Shown: piece by piece, positions 25,637 to 35,245 of the stretch | Position numbering within the stretch: the stretch's first letter is position 1 | How the letters are laid out: the number at the start of each line of letters is the position of its first letter | NCBI RefSeq assembly: GCF_000317065.1 | Contig: NC_019701.1 | Coordinates: 2,676,001 to 2,740,000, forward strand | Reading direction: 5' to 3' | DNA from: Pseudanabaena sp. PCC 7367 | Lineage (GTDB): Bacteria; Cyanobacteriota; Cyanobacteriia; Pseudanabaenales; Pseudanabaenaceae | Length of the DNA stretch: 64,000 nucleotides | Translations under genes and position numbers: made by a program | The notes under the pieces: model-generated | The model's input: only the letters and a program-made list of their open reading frames with translations | Databases searched by the model: none | Told to the model about the DNA's origin: nothing

Positions 25637-26896
25637 CTAACTGGCCACCGCATTGCTGGTTGGCTTGATCAATTTGTCGATCGTAGCCAAGAGTTGATGG
25701 GGTTCCACTGGTTTGGCAAGGAAATCAGAAGCCCCCACCAGTTGCGCCCGCATCCGATTAACCAGTCCACTGCGTCCGGTCAGCATCACGATCGGTACGT
25801 TGCGCAGATGTCGGGTTTGTTTGAGCATCTTGCTGAGTTCATAACCATTGATATCAGGCATGTTGATATCCATTAAAATCAGATCTGGTTTCTGACGTAC
25901 CAAAGCAGTGAGCGAGCTGGCTGGGTCGGTAATGCTAATCACCTGATGGCCAGACATTTCCAACACCATCCTGACCTGCCTTTGCACCGAAGCACTGTCA
26001 TCAATACAGGCGATCGTGGAGGCGGAAGTTGACTCATCCTTGCCGATCGTTGGTAGCAACGGCTGGGCAGTGTGATCGCGGCTGTAGGGCAGCACACTGA
26101 CCATTTGCCCTTCAAGCAACGGCTGCAACCAATTAGCCATCGTGAGCGTATCCACATCCGCCGCCCTAGCCACCTCATACAAACAGGCTTGCTTAGATAA
26201 CAAATCAAACCATTGCGGGGTAGGAGCATCACTGCGCATGATTTCAACCGCAGGCGTTCTAGGCATTTCCACCTGTAATCGGCATTTGAGTCTGGCTTTG
26301 TCGAGCTCAAAATCAAATCGCACCAGAGGCGAGGAAATATAGCTGTGTAGATGTTGCCACTGCCGGATTTTGGGTAATGCTGGCTTGAGCAAGTTGGCGA
26401 TCGGCACTGAGACCAGTAATGGCTCTAAGTATGGATGTTTGACAAATTCAACGCGAGCCCTATTCAACGAAATTGCCTGGATTAAAGCCTCGGTACTAAT
26501 TTTGACAATTAGCTGCCGGAAATCCGCCAGAGGCAGATCCGTTTGTTGATGCCATTCCGTTAATGCCGAATATTCATAGTCTTTGTTAGTTGCTACCAGG
26601 GTGGTGGTGCTCAGATCACGATTGCTCAAGGCTTCCGCGATCGTGCTTTCCAGATTGTCTAACTTGCTCTGCAGCTTCAGTCTGTCGCCAGCATTGACTT
26701 CATACTGTCGCCACAGGCAAGATATCCGTTCTACATTACTGGCGATCGTTGTGGCATAGTGCAATCGCTTCCCCCCCACATAAATTTTCCAGCCAACTGA
26801 GTTATCGTTGGGATGATATATATTCAGATGTCCGGACAAATCATTGGCAGCTACTTTTTGTAGAGCCCGAAATGGGCTGATCAGTAGGTTGGTCAT
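25637..26896 (-). CDS. PatA-type response regulator (PilG/PixG-like)
   Basis: 419 residues. The N-terminal region (about 10-110) is the DUF4388/PATAN-type domain found in PatA, PixG and PixE: LSGHLNIYHPNDNSVGWKIYVGGKRLHYAT. A helical middle region follows, then a C-terminal receiver (about 295-412) with ACIDDSASVQRQV, acceptor Asp in LILMDINMPDINGYEL and the Lys in FLAKPVEPHQ. As first gene of the operon it matches PilG/PixG, which in cyanobacteria controls where type-IV pili act during phototaxis. A 290-bp gap separates it from the CheY-like gene. Confidence 0.9.
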   Translation of the reverse strand: MTNLLISPFRALQKVAANDLSGHLNIYHPNDNSVGWKIYVGGKRLHYATTIASNVERISCLWRQYEVNAGDRLKLQSKLDNLESTIAEALSNRDLSTTTLVATNKDYEYSALTEWHQQTDLPLADFRQLIVKISTEALIQAISLNRARVEFVKHPYLEPLLVSVPIANLLKPALPKIRQWQHLHSYISSPLVRFDFELDKARLKCRLQVEMPRTPAVEIMRSDAPTPQWFDLLSKQACLYEVARAADVDTLTMANWLQPLLEGQMVSVLPYSRDHTAQPLLPTIGKDESTSASTIACIDDSASVQRQVRMVLEMSGHQVISITDPASSLTALVRQKPDLILMDINMPDINGYELSKMLKQTRHLRNVPIVMLTGRSGLVNRMRAQLVGASDFLAKPVEPHQLLATIDKLIKPTSNAVAS

Positions 26897-27606
26897 TTCC
26901 TTAAATCAGTAATACTGTGATTGATAAGGAGCAAAATTAATCTTGAATTTGCCAAGCTAGGCACACCATATCTATCAGGTTAAGACCTATCAGGGTTAAG
27001 CAACTTAACAAGATGCTGAGCATCATAAAACTTGGATGTAGAAAACTGGATTGGCGATCGTCAATTTTCAATTTCCATGCTCTTAAATAGATTAAGAACC
27101 GTGAAGGCCAATGCCTCGAAGCGCCTACCTTAATCCAACAATTTAGTACATGACTAACTGAGTAATCATATGCCGAAAAATCAAGGAAATTTCACGAAAC
27201 AAATAAACAATAAATATCCCCTTTAATGGCAAGTCAAGGAAGTTACTCTACCTTCATTTACCAAGAATTTGACATGTCGATTCCGCCAAATTACAGGAAT
27301 CAACGGCACATTAACGTTAAGCCTATTAGTATTTAAATACTATAAACATAGTATAAGTAGTTGCGCCAGCATCTCGTACTTACTTAGATTATTAATTTTT
27401 GCTGTTAACTTATGTTAAGATAAGTTAAGATTATGTTATCAAGAATCAATAAACTTATTTTTCTTGAAAGTAAATGCGGAATTAATCATTATTAGTAGCC
27501 GAGCTACTCCCCTGAGTTCAGCCTTTAATCAATTCTAAAAGATATTGTGTTCAAGCTATCATGTGTGCTCAAATCCTGTCTGTGTGTTTTTGTGGGTTTC
27601 TGTGAG
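26897..27606. other. AT-rich gap upstream of the chemotaxis operon
   Basis: About 710 bp without a gene on either strand. It should contain the promoter of the chemotaxis operon. A cluster of TTAAGAT-like repeats (TTATGTTAAGATAAGTTAAG and following bases) lies near 27410-27440; its role is unknown. It ends at the stop of the Uma2 pseudogene. Confidence 0.5.
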
Positions 27607-28127
27607 CTATAGATTTAACTCTGGCAACCAAACTGGCCCACCTGATTGCAATACATACTTGCCTTTAATCAGCTTATAGACTTCAAAGGGTTCATGCTGG
27701 TCATGGCGATAAAATTCAGGGTTATAGATCACATAGTAAAGCGCACCTAGCTTTCATATATTTTTGGATCTTTTGGTCATACTCACCACCATAAGTATGA
27801 GACACATGTTCAACCACCATAATTGGTGCAATGAAATCCTCTTCCCACATCACATAGCTTTTACGACCAAAATCACCCTTGCGCTTGGGTATGCCGACAA
27901 TGAGAAACCCATCTGGCACGATCGGCACTCTAGGGTTATCCAGGTCATAATAAATGCCCAGATCGCACGCCAAAATCCAATCCTGGCGATCTGACCAAAT
28001 GATTGACAATATGGCACAAAGCAAAGTCAGGGATTAAATCCTGGAGTTCATTATCCACAGGTGTATCGTCAGCGTCGGGTAATTCATCTGAACTGGGCAG
28101 ACGCAGCAGCGCATTGTACTCTACCAT
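27607..28127 (-). pseudogene. Uma2 (DUF820) family protein, frameshifted copy
   Basis: The frames here align along their whole length with the intact neighbour at 28218-28916: the first 20 residues differ at one position (MVEYNALLRLPSSDELPD). The frame breaks near 28020 (after LIPDFALC) and again near 27758, where one extra A in the KYMK codons turns KLGALYYV into a missense tail. The restored C-terminus ends early at LPELNL, lacking about 50 residues of the neighbour. The ribosome site CAGGAGGATCGTC before the ATG is identical in both copies, showing a tandem duplication followed by decay. Confidence 0.85.
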
Positions 28128-28217
28128 GACGATCCTCCTGACTGACTGGCTAAATACAGCAATTTAACTCTGAACTAATCTTGACTTGATTTTAGCTGAT
28201 CCATTTAAATCAATGTC

Positions 28218-28916
28218 CTAAAGAGTATCGGGATCAATACCTAGCTCTTGCAACTTCTTGAGTAATTTCGCATTTTGAGTTTCTTGCTGTTGGATTACTT
28301 CCACAGGCGATGGATATCTGTTTCCATCCTGGTCATACCAGAACAACCACTCCCGCTCCCAACCATTGAAAATACCAATATCTCTACCTATACCCAAGCC
28401 CACTTCAGGCATCCAGACTGGCTCTTGCCCTGCTTGATAGCGGTTATATATACCGTCAGTTAGCCGATACACTTCTAAGCCCTCATGTTGATCGCGGTTC
28501 TGAAACTCAGGGTTATAGACAATGTAATAAAGCACACCTAGCTTGATGTACTTTTGCATTTTGAGATCATATTCGCCGTTGTAAGCATGGGAGATATGCT
28601 CGATCGCCAGGACTGGAGCAGTATAGTTTTCTTCCCAGAGCACATAGCTTTTACGACCAAATTCGCCTTTATGCCTGGTTACACCTAAACTGAGAAAGCA
28701 ATCGGGCACAATTGGAATTCTGGGATTATCAACGTCGTAGTAAATACCCATATTTGCACCCAGAAACCAGTCCTGGCGGTCTGACCAGGTATGGGATAAA
28801 ATGCCCCATAGCAAACTGGCAAATAGATATTGAATCTCATTATCCACAGGCGTATCGTCAGAGTCGGGTAATTCATCTGAACTGGGCAGACGCAGCAGCG
28901 CATTGTACTCTACCAT
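28218..28916 (-). CDS. Uma2 (DUF820) family PD-(D/E)XK-fold protein
   Basis: 232 residues. DUF820/Uma2 proteins have a restriction-endonuclease-like fold and are strongly multiplied in cyanobacteria; no function is established. Candidate fold residues are Asp in PIVPDCFLSLG, Glu in VLAIEHISH and Lys in DLKMQKYIKLGVLYYIVYNPE. The C-terminus carries YPSPVEVIQQQETQNAKLLKKLQELG, a short coiled coil typical of the family. A strong ribosome site (CAGGAGGATCGTC) precedes the ATG at 28916. A decayed duplicate lies just downstream. Confidence 0.88.
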   Translation of the reverse strand: MVEYNALLRLPSSDELPDSDDTPVDNEIQYLFASLLWGILSHTWSDRQDWFLGANMGIYYDVDNPRIPIVPDCFLSLGVTRHKGEFGRKSYVLWEENYTAPVLAIEHISHAYNGEYDLKMQKYIKLGVLYYIVYNPEFQNRDQHEGLEVYRLTDGIYNRYQAGQEPVWMPEVGLGIGRDIGIFNGWEREWLFWYDQDGNRYPSPVEVIQQQETQNAKLLKKLQELGIDPDTL

Positions 28917-29007
28917 GACGATCCTCCTGGCAATGAGGTTTAACGGTGAATGTAGTTTGATTCTATCTTACAAACTTAAACCCATCAGTAGTATCGATAA
29001 AATGATC

Positions 29008-31344
29008 CTAATCAGTTGTTTCCGGAGGCTGGCTGGGAATCACGATCGTAAATTTAGTTCCTTGACCTTCACTAGAATCGTATTGAATCGTACCCTGGTG
29101 CTTTTCGACAATAATTTGATAGCTGATCGACAAGCCTAAGCCAGTTCCTTGTCCTAGCGGTTTGGTAGTATAAAACGGGTCAAACATGCGATCGCGGACT
29201 ACGGGGGGTATGCCTGGCCCATTATCCCCAATCACAATCATCACCGTATTATCTTGCGGTTGAAATTGAGTTTCAATCGTAATAACACATTGGGCATGCT
29301 CACCCTGCCTAGAATCGGCCTGTGCCTCAATTGCATCGATCGCATTACTCAGCAGGTTCATAAATACCTGATTGAGTTGTCCAGGATAACAATCGATCGG
29401 CGGTAAATCACCATAGTTTTTAACTACTTCGATCGCTGCATAGGATGGTCTGGCCTTGAGCCGATTTGCCAATAACATTAGCGTACTATTTAGTCCTTCA
29501 TGCACATCAACTTGCTTCATTACGGCTTCATCAAGGCGGGAAAAATTGCGCAGTGATAATACAATTTCCCGAATTCGCGCTGCCCCTATTTTCATTGAAT
29601 CAAAGGTTTTAGGGAAGTCAGTTAATAAAAACTCAAGATCGATCGCCTCGATCTCTTCGAGGATCTCATCAGTGGGGTTAGGAAAATCGCGTTGGTAGAG
29701 CAAAAGCAAATGCATTAAATCCTCTGCATATTGATTCGCATGGTCAAGATTGCCATAGATAAAATTCACTGGATTGTTAATCTCATGGGCGATCCCCGCC
29801 ACCAGTTGCCCCAAACTAGACATCTTTTCCGTTTGCACTAACTGGGTTTGAGTTTGCTTAAGCTCTGACAGAGTCTGGGTCAGTTGTTCGGCCTTTAGCC
29901 GTGATTGTTCTTCTAAGCGTCGCAATTCCACTTCTACTTGCTCACGTTCTTTAATTTCTTGTAAAAGTTCCTTTGTTCTCTGCTCGACCCTGGCTTCCAA
30001 GTCTTCGTTTACTTTCCTTAGGGCATCCTCTGCTTCAATCAATTGAACTTGGGTTTCACTCAGGTGACGATTGGAGCGAACTAATTCATCTATCGCTATA
30101 TTTAACTGTTGCGATTTACGAGTCACTTCCCAACCATATTGAATACTTTTAGGAACTTCCCTGAGCAGATCAATTACGATTGGTACTTCCTGCATCTGCC
30201 AATCTTCAACCCCTAGCCAGGGTAGAGGCTTAATTGTTCCTTCCGTTGCGTAAATAACTTCAAATTGTCCATTTTTAAGCGCCTTGCCAATGCAGCCACG
30301 CTTCCACAAATGATGATTAGCCTCTAGATGAACTAAGGCGCTAGGGGAAGTGAAGCTCTGGCCGATCGCCGCTATCCGCACTAAATCACAATCAAAACTA
30401 CCTGCCTTCTCCACCGATTGTTTCCATAAATAAACCTGGGTGTAGGCGGCTTCAATCGGATCGCTAGTAACGCGATCGGCACCATATCTGGCCTGGAAAT
30501 TCTGGACAAATAACTGATTAGCTGGTGTGTTTAGGCTTTGGAAATAGCTCCAACTGGCATAATGCCCTGCCGTATAACCAGGGTCAATCTCCCTGAGCTC
30601 ACCCTCGGCAACACTAACTGCCATAATGGGAATTTCCGCCGCAGTTATACCCGCCGCTGCATATTGTTGGTAGAAAGCCGCGTTACTACTGCCATTGAGG
30701 GTATTGAATACGACATCAGGCTGTAGAGCTTTGATATTGGCGATCGTGTCGCTGAAGTCTATATTACCTAGTGGTTTATATTCTTCACATACAGTCTTGC
30801 CGCCAGATTGCTGCAACTGAGCCATGATGATTTTGTGGGCTACGCGGGGAAAGACATAATCGGAACCAACTAAATAAAACCGATTGCCCACATGCTCTAG
30901 CAACCAATTAACCGCAGGTTTTACTTGTTGATTTGGGCAAGAACCGGTATAAAAAATATTTTTGGAGGTCTCTAAGCCTTCATACTGAACTGGATACCAG
31001 AGCTGAGCATTAAATTTTTCAAAAATTGGTAAGGCGGCTTTGCGGCTTGCAGAAGTCCAGCACCCAAAAACAGTTACCACCTGGTCTTGCTCAATTAATT
31101 TTTGTGCCTTAATTGCAAATTGCTCCGGCTCCGAATCAGTATTCTCAACGATCGCCACAATTTGCTTGCCCAATATCCCACCAGCTTCATTGATCTCGGC
31201 GATCGCCATCAATGCTGCATCAACTAACGCCGCTTCACTTACTGCCATGGTGCCAGAAAGGGAATGGAGCAAGCCCACCTTCACTATTTCGTCAGAGTCT
31301 TGATCAACGTTTAAATCCAGACCAGTTGATTCATTTATGTCCAT
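29008..31344 (-). CDS. Soluble histidine kinase with UrtA/AmiC-like ligand-binding sensor
   Basis: 778 residues. Residues 20-400 form a complete type-I periplasmic-binding-protein fold closest in appearance to UrtA/AmiC/FmdD urea-amide binders: VGLLHSLSGTMAVSE, EINEAGGILGKQI, GCWTSASRKAALP and WYPVQYEG with SKNIFYTGSCPNQQ. A coiled coil (about 415-505) links it to HisKA with His520 (GIAHEINNPVNF) and HATPase_c (NLLSNAIDAIE, DNGPGIP, GTGLGLSIS). There is no signal peptide or hydrophobic segment, so an export-type binding fold appears to sense a small amide, urea or amino acid in the cytoplasm. No response regulator lies next to it. Confidence 0.9.
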   Translation of the reverse strand: MDINESTGLDLNVDQDSDEIVKVGLLHSLSGTMAVSEAALVDAALMAIAEINEAGGILGKQIVAIVENTDSEPEQFAIKAQKLIEQDQVVTVFGCWTSASRKAALPIFEKFNAQLWYPVQYEGLETSKNIFYTGSCPNQQVKPAVNWLLEHVGNRFYLVGSDYVFPRVAHKIIMAQLQQSGGKTVCEEYKPLGNIDFSDTIANIKALQPDVVFNTLNGSSNAAFYQQYAAAGITAAEIPIMAVSVAEGELREIDPGYTAGHYASWSYFQSLNTPANQLFVQNFQARYGADRVTSDPIEAAYTQVYLWKQSVEKAGSFDCDLVRIAAIGQSFTSPSALVHLEANHHLWKRGCIGKALKNGQFEVIYATEGTIKPLPWLGVEDWQMQEVPIVIDLLREVPKSIQYGWEVTRKSQQLNIAIDELVRSNRHLSETQVQLIEAEDALRKVNEDLEARVEQRTKELLQEIKEREQVEVELRRLEEQSRLKAEQLTQTLSELKQTQTQLVQTEKMSSLGQLVAGIAHEINNPVNFIYGNLDHANQYAEDLMHLLLLYQRDFPNPTDEILEEIEAIDLEFLLTDFPKTFDSMKIGAARIREIVLSLRNFSRLDEAVMKQVDVHEGLNSTLMLLANRLKARPSYAAIEVVKNYGDLPPIDCYPGQLNQVFMNLLSNAIDAIEAQADSRQGEHAQCVITIETQFQPQDNTVMIVIGDNGPGIPPVVRDRMFDPFYTTKPLGQGTGLGLSISYQIIVEKHQGTIQYDSSEGQGTKFTIVIPSQPPETTD

Positions 31345-32144
31345 TACAAAAATCTCTATCTAGGCAATCACTGTAATTCCCGCAATTTGCAATAGCATCG
31401 TGTTTATTTTATTTATATGAGGTTTATATTAGGTCAAACACAAAAGACCACCATTAAAGTCAAAGTATGGACAAGGATTAAACAAATGCCGCTAGCAAAT
31501 AAAATACCCAAAATCACTTAAATACATCAATTATCCATCAATCAGTATTCAAATAGGAGTAGTTAGGCAGAGTTATATGGCCAACCCAAAAAGTGGCAGC
31601 AGGAAAATCAAGCTCTCGATTGGAGCGTAATTCCCTTGGCGATCGCCCCCTTGTCAATCGCCAAAACATAATTAATTCCATTGCTAACCCTGGCCAGAAA
31701 GACTCTGGTGAACAGCAAAGCCTAATTATATAGGGCATTAAATAGCATTAAAAATCGGCTTCACTTCAAACTAAGTCAACGTCAGGCCGTGGTTAAATTA
31801 GCCACCTACTATTCATTATTAATTGAAATTAATTGAACCCGTCGGAAAAACATCTAGCAAGGCACTGCACTAATACCAATGTGTAATGCTAATGCGCCTA
31901 ACTGTCACAGGTTCCAATCCTACATGGTTAGAAATAATTTAGCAGCAAAAAAAGTCACATAAAATATGTATCTGGTAGTTTACTCAAGCATGGGGATAGT
32001 AATTAAGTAATACTTGAGCAATTGCAATAGGAGGAATTGCGGTCTAGGCCAGGTTAATCGATCGAATCAGCAACCATCATAGTTTTAGTCTGCATAGCTA
32101 AGTCTGTGTAGCTAAGTACGATCGCCAGGAAAGTACAATTATAG
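31345..32144. other. Long gap without a supported gene
   Basis: 800 bp between two minus-strand genes. Short frames exist (for example 31538-31738, minus) but have no start signal or protein-like composition. A tRNA T-arm-like string near 31910 has no matching arms. The promoter for the histidine kinase gene should lie at the left side. Confidence 0.45.
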
Positions 32145-33404
32145 CTAACCTAAATTGGCTTCATCAATTTCCCAGATATAGATCTTTGCCTCCCAAGTAC
32201 CGATCGCCAGCTTTTTCCCATCCGCACTAAACACCAATGAACTAATCCGGCTAGAGCAACTGGATAAATCCTTTAATAATTCACCGGAGTGCAAATCCCA
32301 AAGTCGCACAATCCCGCGATGGTAGCCGGTTGCCAAGACATTGCCGTCGGGACTGATCGTGATCGTGGTAATTGGATTTAAATTGGCACTATGGGCTTGA
32401 ATAATATTGTGCAGATCGCTGGTCATCAATCGCCATAAATAAATCTGCCCATCCCAACTTGCTGCGGCCAAAATCTGCCCATCGGGACTAATGGCGATCG
32501 AAGTAATTTCCTTTTCCTGATTAGAAATAGTCCGCAACAAAGTACCGCTATATAGGCTCCAAACCTTGATATTTCCTTCTTTACTGCTGCTAATAAAATT
32601 TTGGCCATTGGGATTCATGGTTAAAGGGCTCTGGCCGTTGTGGGTGTTGGCCAGCTTGCCAGAAGTCAGACTATAAGTTTTAATTTTGCCCTGATAACTG
32701 CTACTAATGGCGATCGTCTGGTCGTTGGGGCTGATCGCAATCGCATCAATGCCCATACCCCGATGATCTGCAAGTAGCGATCGTTGTGGTTGCCCGGTGG
32801 CCAAATCCCACAGACTGACCTCGCTGTCATAGTTACCACTGGCACTAACCAAGGTCTTACTATCGTTGGTAATGGCGATCGAACCATAATCGGGGATGGT
32901 ATGCAGCAACGAGCAGTCCGTTAGATCGTAGACCTGAATATTAAAATTGCTACTTGCGGCTAGAAATTGACTATTACTGCTGATTGCCAACTGACTCACA
33001 AACTTGGTTGACAGGGATGGAGCAGTTACATCCACCAGCGTAATTACCTGTTGACAGCGAAAATTGTGGTAAGGGTTATAGCGATTTAGAACCGGATTCA
33101 GCCTGGGATCTGCTTCCTGGCGCAGCAGCCAATATGCCGATCGCCTTACCTGCCAGGATTGATCCTCGGTTAATACTTTAAGCAACAAATTTGTGCCCGC
33201 CCGATCGTAACGTAGCGCCAAGGGCAAACTAGCAATGCGGCGATCGATCGAAGCAGATTTGAGGTTTTTGAGCACCGCTGCCATCCCACCCAATGTTGCC
33301 CCATTGGTGGAAGGTGAGTCATTACCTCCTCCCAGTGCCACATCAAATTCTTGCGGTTGATTGGTGGGTCTAAGCATTAGGGTCTGATGGTCTTGACGTT
33401 CCAA
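32145..33404 (-). CDS. WD40 repeat protein with N-terminal HEAT-like segment
   Basis: 419 residues. Residues 40-110 resemble paired helices of HEAT repeats (SIDRRIASLPLAL...LLKVLTEDQSWQVRRSAYWLLRQ). From about 130 on there are WD40 blades with repeated endings such as VSLWDLATG, IKVWSLYSGTLLRTI, IYLWRLMTSD, VRLWDLHSGELLKDL and IYIWEIDE, each preceded by AISPDGQ/N-type strands; about seven blades, a complete propeller. No signal peptide or catalytic domain is visible. The likely role is protein-protein scaffolding; the partner is unknown. It is monocistronic. Confidence 0.85.
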   Translation of the reverse strand: MERQDHQTLMLRPTNQPQEFDVALGGGNDSPSTNGATLGGMAAVLKNLKSASIDRRIASLPLALRYDRAGTNLLLKVLTEDQSWQVRRSAYWLLRQEADPRLNPVLNRYNPYHNFRCQQVITLVDVTAPSLSTKFVSQLAISSNSQFLAASSNFNIQVYDLTDCSLLHTIPDYGSIAITNDSKTLVSASGNYDSEVSLWDLATGQPQRSLLADHRGMGIDAIAISPNDQTIAISSSYQGKIKTYSLTSGKLANTHNGQSPLTMNPNGQNFISSSKEGNIKVWSLYSGTLLRTISNQEKEITSIAISPDGQILAAASWDGQIYLWRLMTSDLHNIIQAHSANLNPITTITISPDGNVLATGYHRGIVRLWDLHSGELLKDLSSCSSRISSLVFSADGKKLAIGTWEAKIYIWEIDEANLG

Positions 33405-33881
33405 CTAATAAAACTACTCAACAAATTAGTAAACAAATAAAGTATAAATTTGTGCCACACTTTAGCATCTCTTCTAGCTTAACTAAATTAACCAACGCGA
33501 TCGATTCGCCATTCTGCCCAATCATCCGCCATATTCAAATTTGTTACATTTGGTTCGAAAAACATTGCTAGTAATTCACAGTTAATTCACAGTTCGAGAT
33601 GTTCAAATATGAACGTGAGATTGGTTTAAAAGACATTTTCTAAACACACTGCAAGATATCAGAAAATATCAGATATCACTCATGCCCACTAATTTTATTA
33701 AATCTACGATTAGCACCGCAGCCAATAGTTTTTTGCCTGTAATTATGTTGGCTAATGACCGAGTTTAGAACAAATTTAAACCTTACTTAACTTTAAATAC
33801 TTGAATCTACGCTGAATCTACTTAAATCTGCTCAGGCGCGTATGATGTTTGTAGCATCATTCACCCATCCTGCTAAAGCAT
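33405..33881. other. Divergent promoter region of the WD40 gene and pgsA-tmk
   Basis: 477 bp between divergent genes. Just before the pgsA start lies a perfect hairpin, ATGATG-TTTGTAG-CATCAT at 33842-33860, which could form in the leader RNA. A 28-codon frame at 33681 is too short to support as a gene. Confidence 0.45.
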
Positions 33882-34565
33882 GTGCAGCCACAATCACTAG
33901 AACCCCCAACCCAACCGATCGCCTCTACTCAACCAATAATTACGCTACCCACCTGGATCACCCTCTCCCGGCTGCTAGCAGTACCAGTCATTTTAGTGGT
34001 ACTCAATATTTCCCAAACCCCTCAAAGCTATTACATTGCCACCGGTGCATTTTTGCTGGCCGCCCTCACCGATTGGCTCGATGGCTATCTGGCTAGAAAA
34101 TTAAATTTAGTCAGTGATCTGGGTAAGTTTCTCGACCCGCTGGTGGATAAACTACTGGTGGCTGCGCCGCTACTGATGCTGGTGCAATTTGGCCATGTAC
34201 CTGCCTGGGGCGTGTTTGTGATTTTGGCGAGAGAATTACTAGTCACGGCCTGGCGCGGCATTGGCACAACCCCAGCAACGATCGCGCCAATTACCTCAAT
34301 CACGCCGATCACACCAATTGTCCCGATCGAGAGCTATCCCCTTACCGCTAGTCCAGCTAATGTAAGTGATCCAAAGATTGTCAAAAAACAGCCCAGTCGC
34401 GTAATTGGGGCTAACTTGTGGGGTAAGGCAAAAACTGTCGTACAAATTGTGGCGATCGCAATGTTACTCTTGCAATTACCCGGCGCGATCGGTTTATTTT
34501 GGCTGGCCGTGGCCTTAACCGTTATTTCTGGAATTACCTATGTCTTGCCAATTCATCACCTTTGA
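33882..34565 (+). CDS. pgsA: CDP-diacylglycerol-glycerol-3-phosphate 3-phosphatidyltransferase
   Basis: 227 residues, an integral membrane CDP-alcohol phosphotransferase making phosphatidylglycerol phosphate, the precursor of the only phospholipid of thylakoids. The signature D-G-(x)2-A-R-(x)8-G-(x)3-D-(x)3-D is complete: DWLDGYLARKLNLVSDLG then KFLDPLVDK. The start is GTG at 33882; an ATG two bases earlier is out of frame. About 50 extra residues (PATIAPITSITPITPIVP and onward) are inserted between the RELLVTAWRG helix and WGKAKTVVQI, where relatives have a short loop. The 3' end overlaps tmk by 26 bp. Confidence 0.93.
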   Translation: MQPQSLEPPTQPIASTQPIITLPTWITLSRLLAVPVILVVLNISQTPQSYYIATGAFLLAALTDWLDGYLARKLNLVSDLGKFLDPLVDKLLVAAPLLMLVQFGHVPAWGVFVILARELLVTAWRGIGTTPATIAPITSITPITPIVPIESYPLTASPANVSDPKIVKKQPSRVIGANLWGKAKTVVQIVAIAMLLLQLPGAIGLFWLAVALTVISGITYVLPIHHL

Positions 34566-35187
34566 AGGCGTGGAAGGCGCTGGCAAAACCACACAACTAA
34601 ATCTATGTGCCGATTGGCTGCGATCGTTGGGGCATCGGGTTAGAATCACCCGTGAACCCGGTGGCACTGAACTAGGACAAGGAATTAGACAGCTTTTTCT
34701 GGGTAGTACAGGCTTAGACGATCGCGCCGAGTTGATGTTGCTAATGGCCGATCGCGCTCAACATGTACAGGAGTTTATTAAGCCCAGTTTAGGTGAGGGG
34801 TTTGTGGTACTTTGCGATCGCTACAGCGATTCCACCTTTGCCTATCAAGGCTATGGTAGAGGCATGGATTGGCAGTTGATTTCTTCCCTCAATCAGATCG
34901 CCACGGCAGGACTAGAACCGGATTTGACTCTTTGGCTGGATCTTGATGTTGACCTGGGATTAACACGCGCCAGGCAACAATCGCAGCAACAAGCCATGTC
35001 AGGCGATCGGATTGAGCAAGAGAAAATTGAGTTCCATCGGCAGGTGGGACGTGGTTTTCGTAACCTATCTAAGCAATACCCACAGCGGATTAAGCGGATC
35101 AATGCAACCACAGATATAGTCGCGGTTCATGCCCAAATTAGAAGGGTAGTGACCGCCTGTTTAGATCAGATGAGCCTGAAAACCTGA
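34540..35187 (+). CDS. tmk: Thymidylate kinase
   Basis: 215 residues. It phosphorylates dTMP to dTDP in DNA precursor synthesis. The P-loop is GVEGAGKTT (Lys16), the DR(Y/F) motif is CDRYSDSTFAYQG, with TREPGG binding the substrate. The LID region lacks the basic residues of the E. coli type. The start ATG at 34540 lies inside the end of pgsA, giving a 26-bp overlap that suggests translational coupling. The length is normal. Confidence 0.96.
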   Translation: MSCQFITFEGVEGAGKTTQLNLCADWLRSLGHRVRITREPGGTELGQGIRQLFLGSTGLDDRAELMLLMADRAQHVQEFIKPSLGEGFVVLCDRYSDSTFAYQGYGRGMDWQLISSLNQIATAGLEPDLTLWLDLDVDLGLTRARQQSQQQAMSGDRIEQEKIEFHRQVGRGFRNLSKQYPQRIKRINATTDIVAVHAQIRRVVTACLDQMSLKT

Positions 35188-35245
35188 CTGAGATCGTGAA
35201 GTGTGTTTGAAGCAAGTAGATTGACCAGAAATAAACTTTAAAAAG

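Noticed and set aside
31538-31738. 66-codon minus-strand frame in the gap before the WD40 gene
   Set aside because: No ribosome site, odd Cys/Trp/Arg-rich composition and no neighbour context.
31905-31935. T-arm-like string GGTTCCAATCC suggesting a tRNA
   Set aside because: No matching acceptor, D or anticodon arms occur in the preceding 75 bases on either strand.
33681-33767. 28-codon frame starting MPTNFIKST
   Set aside because: Too short, with no supporting ribosome site or known family.
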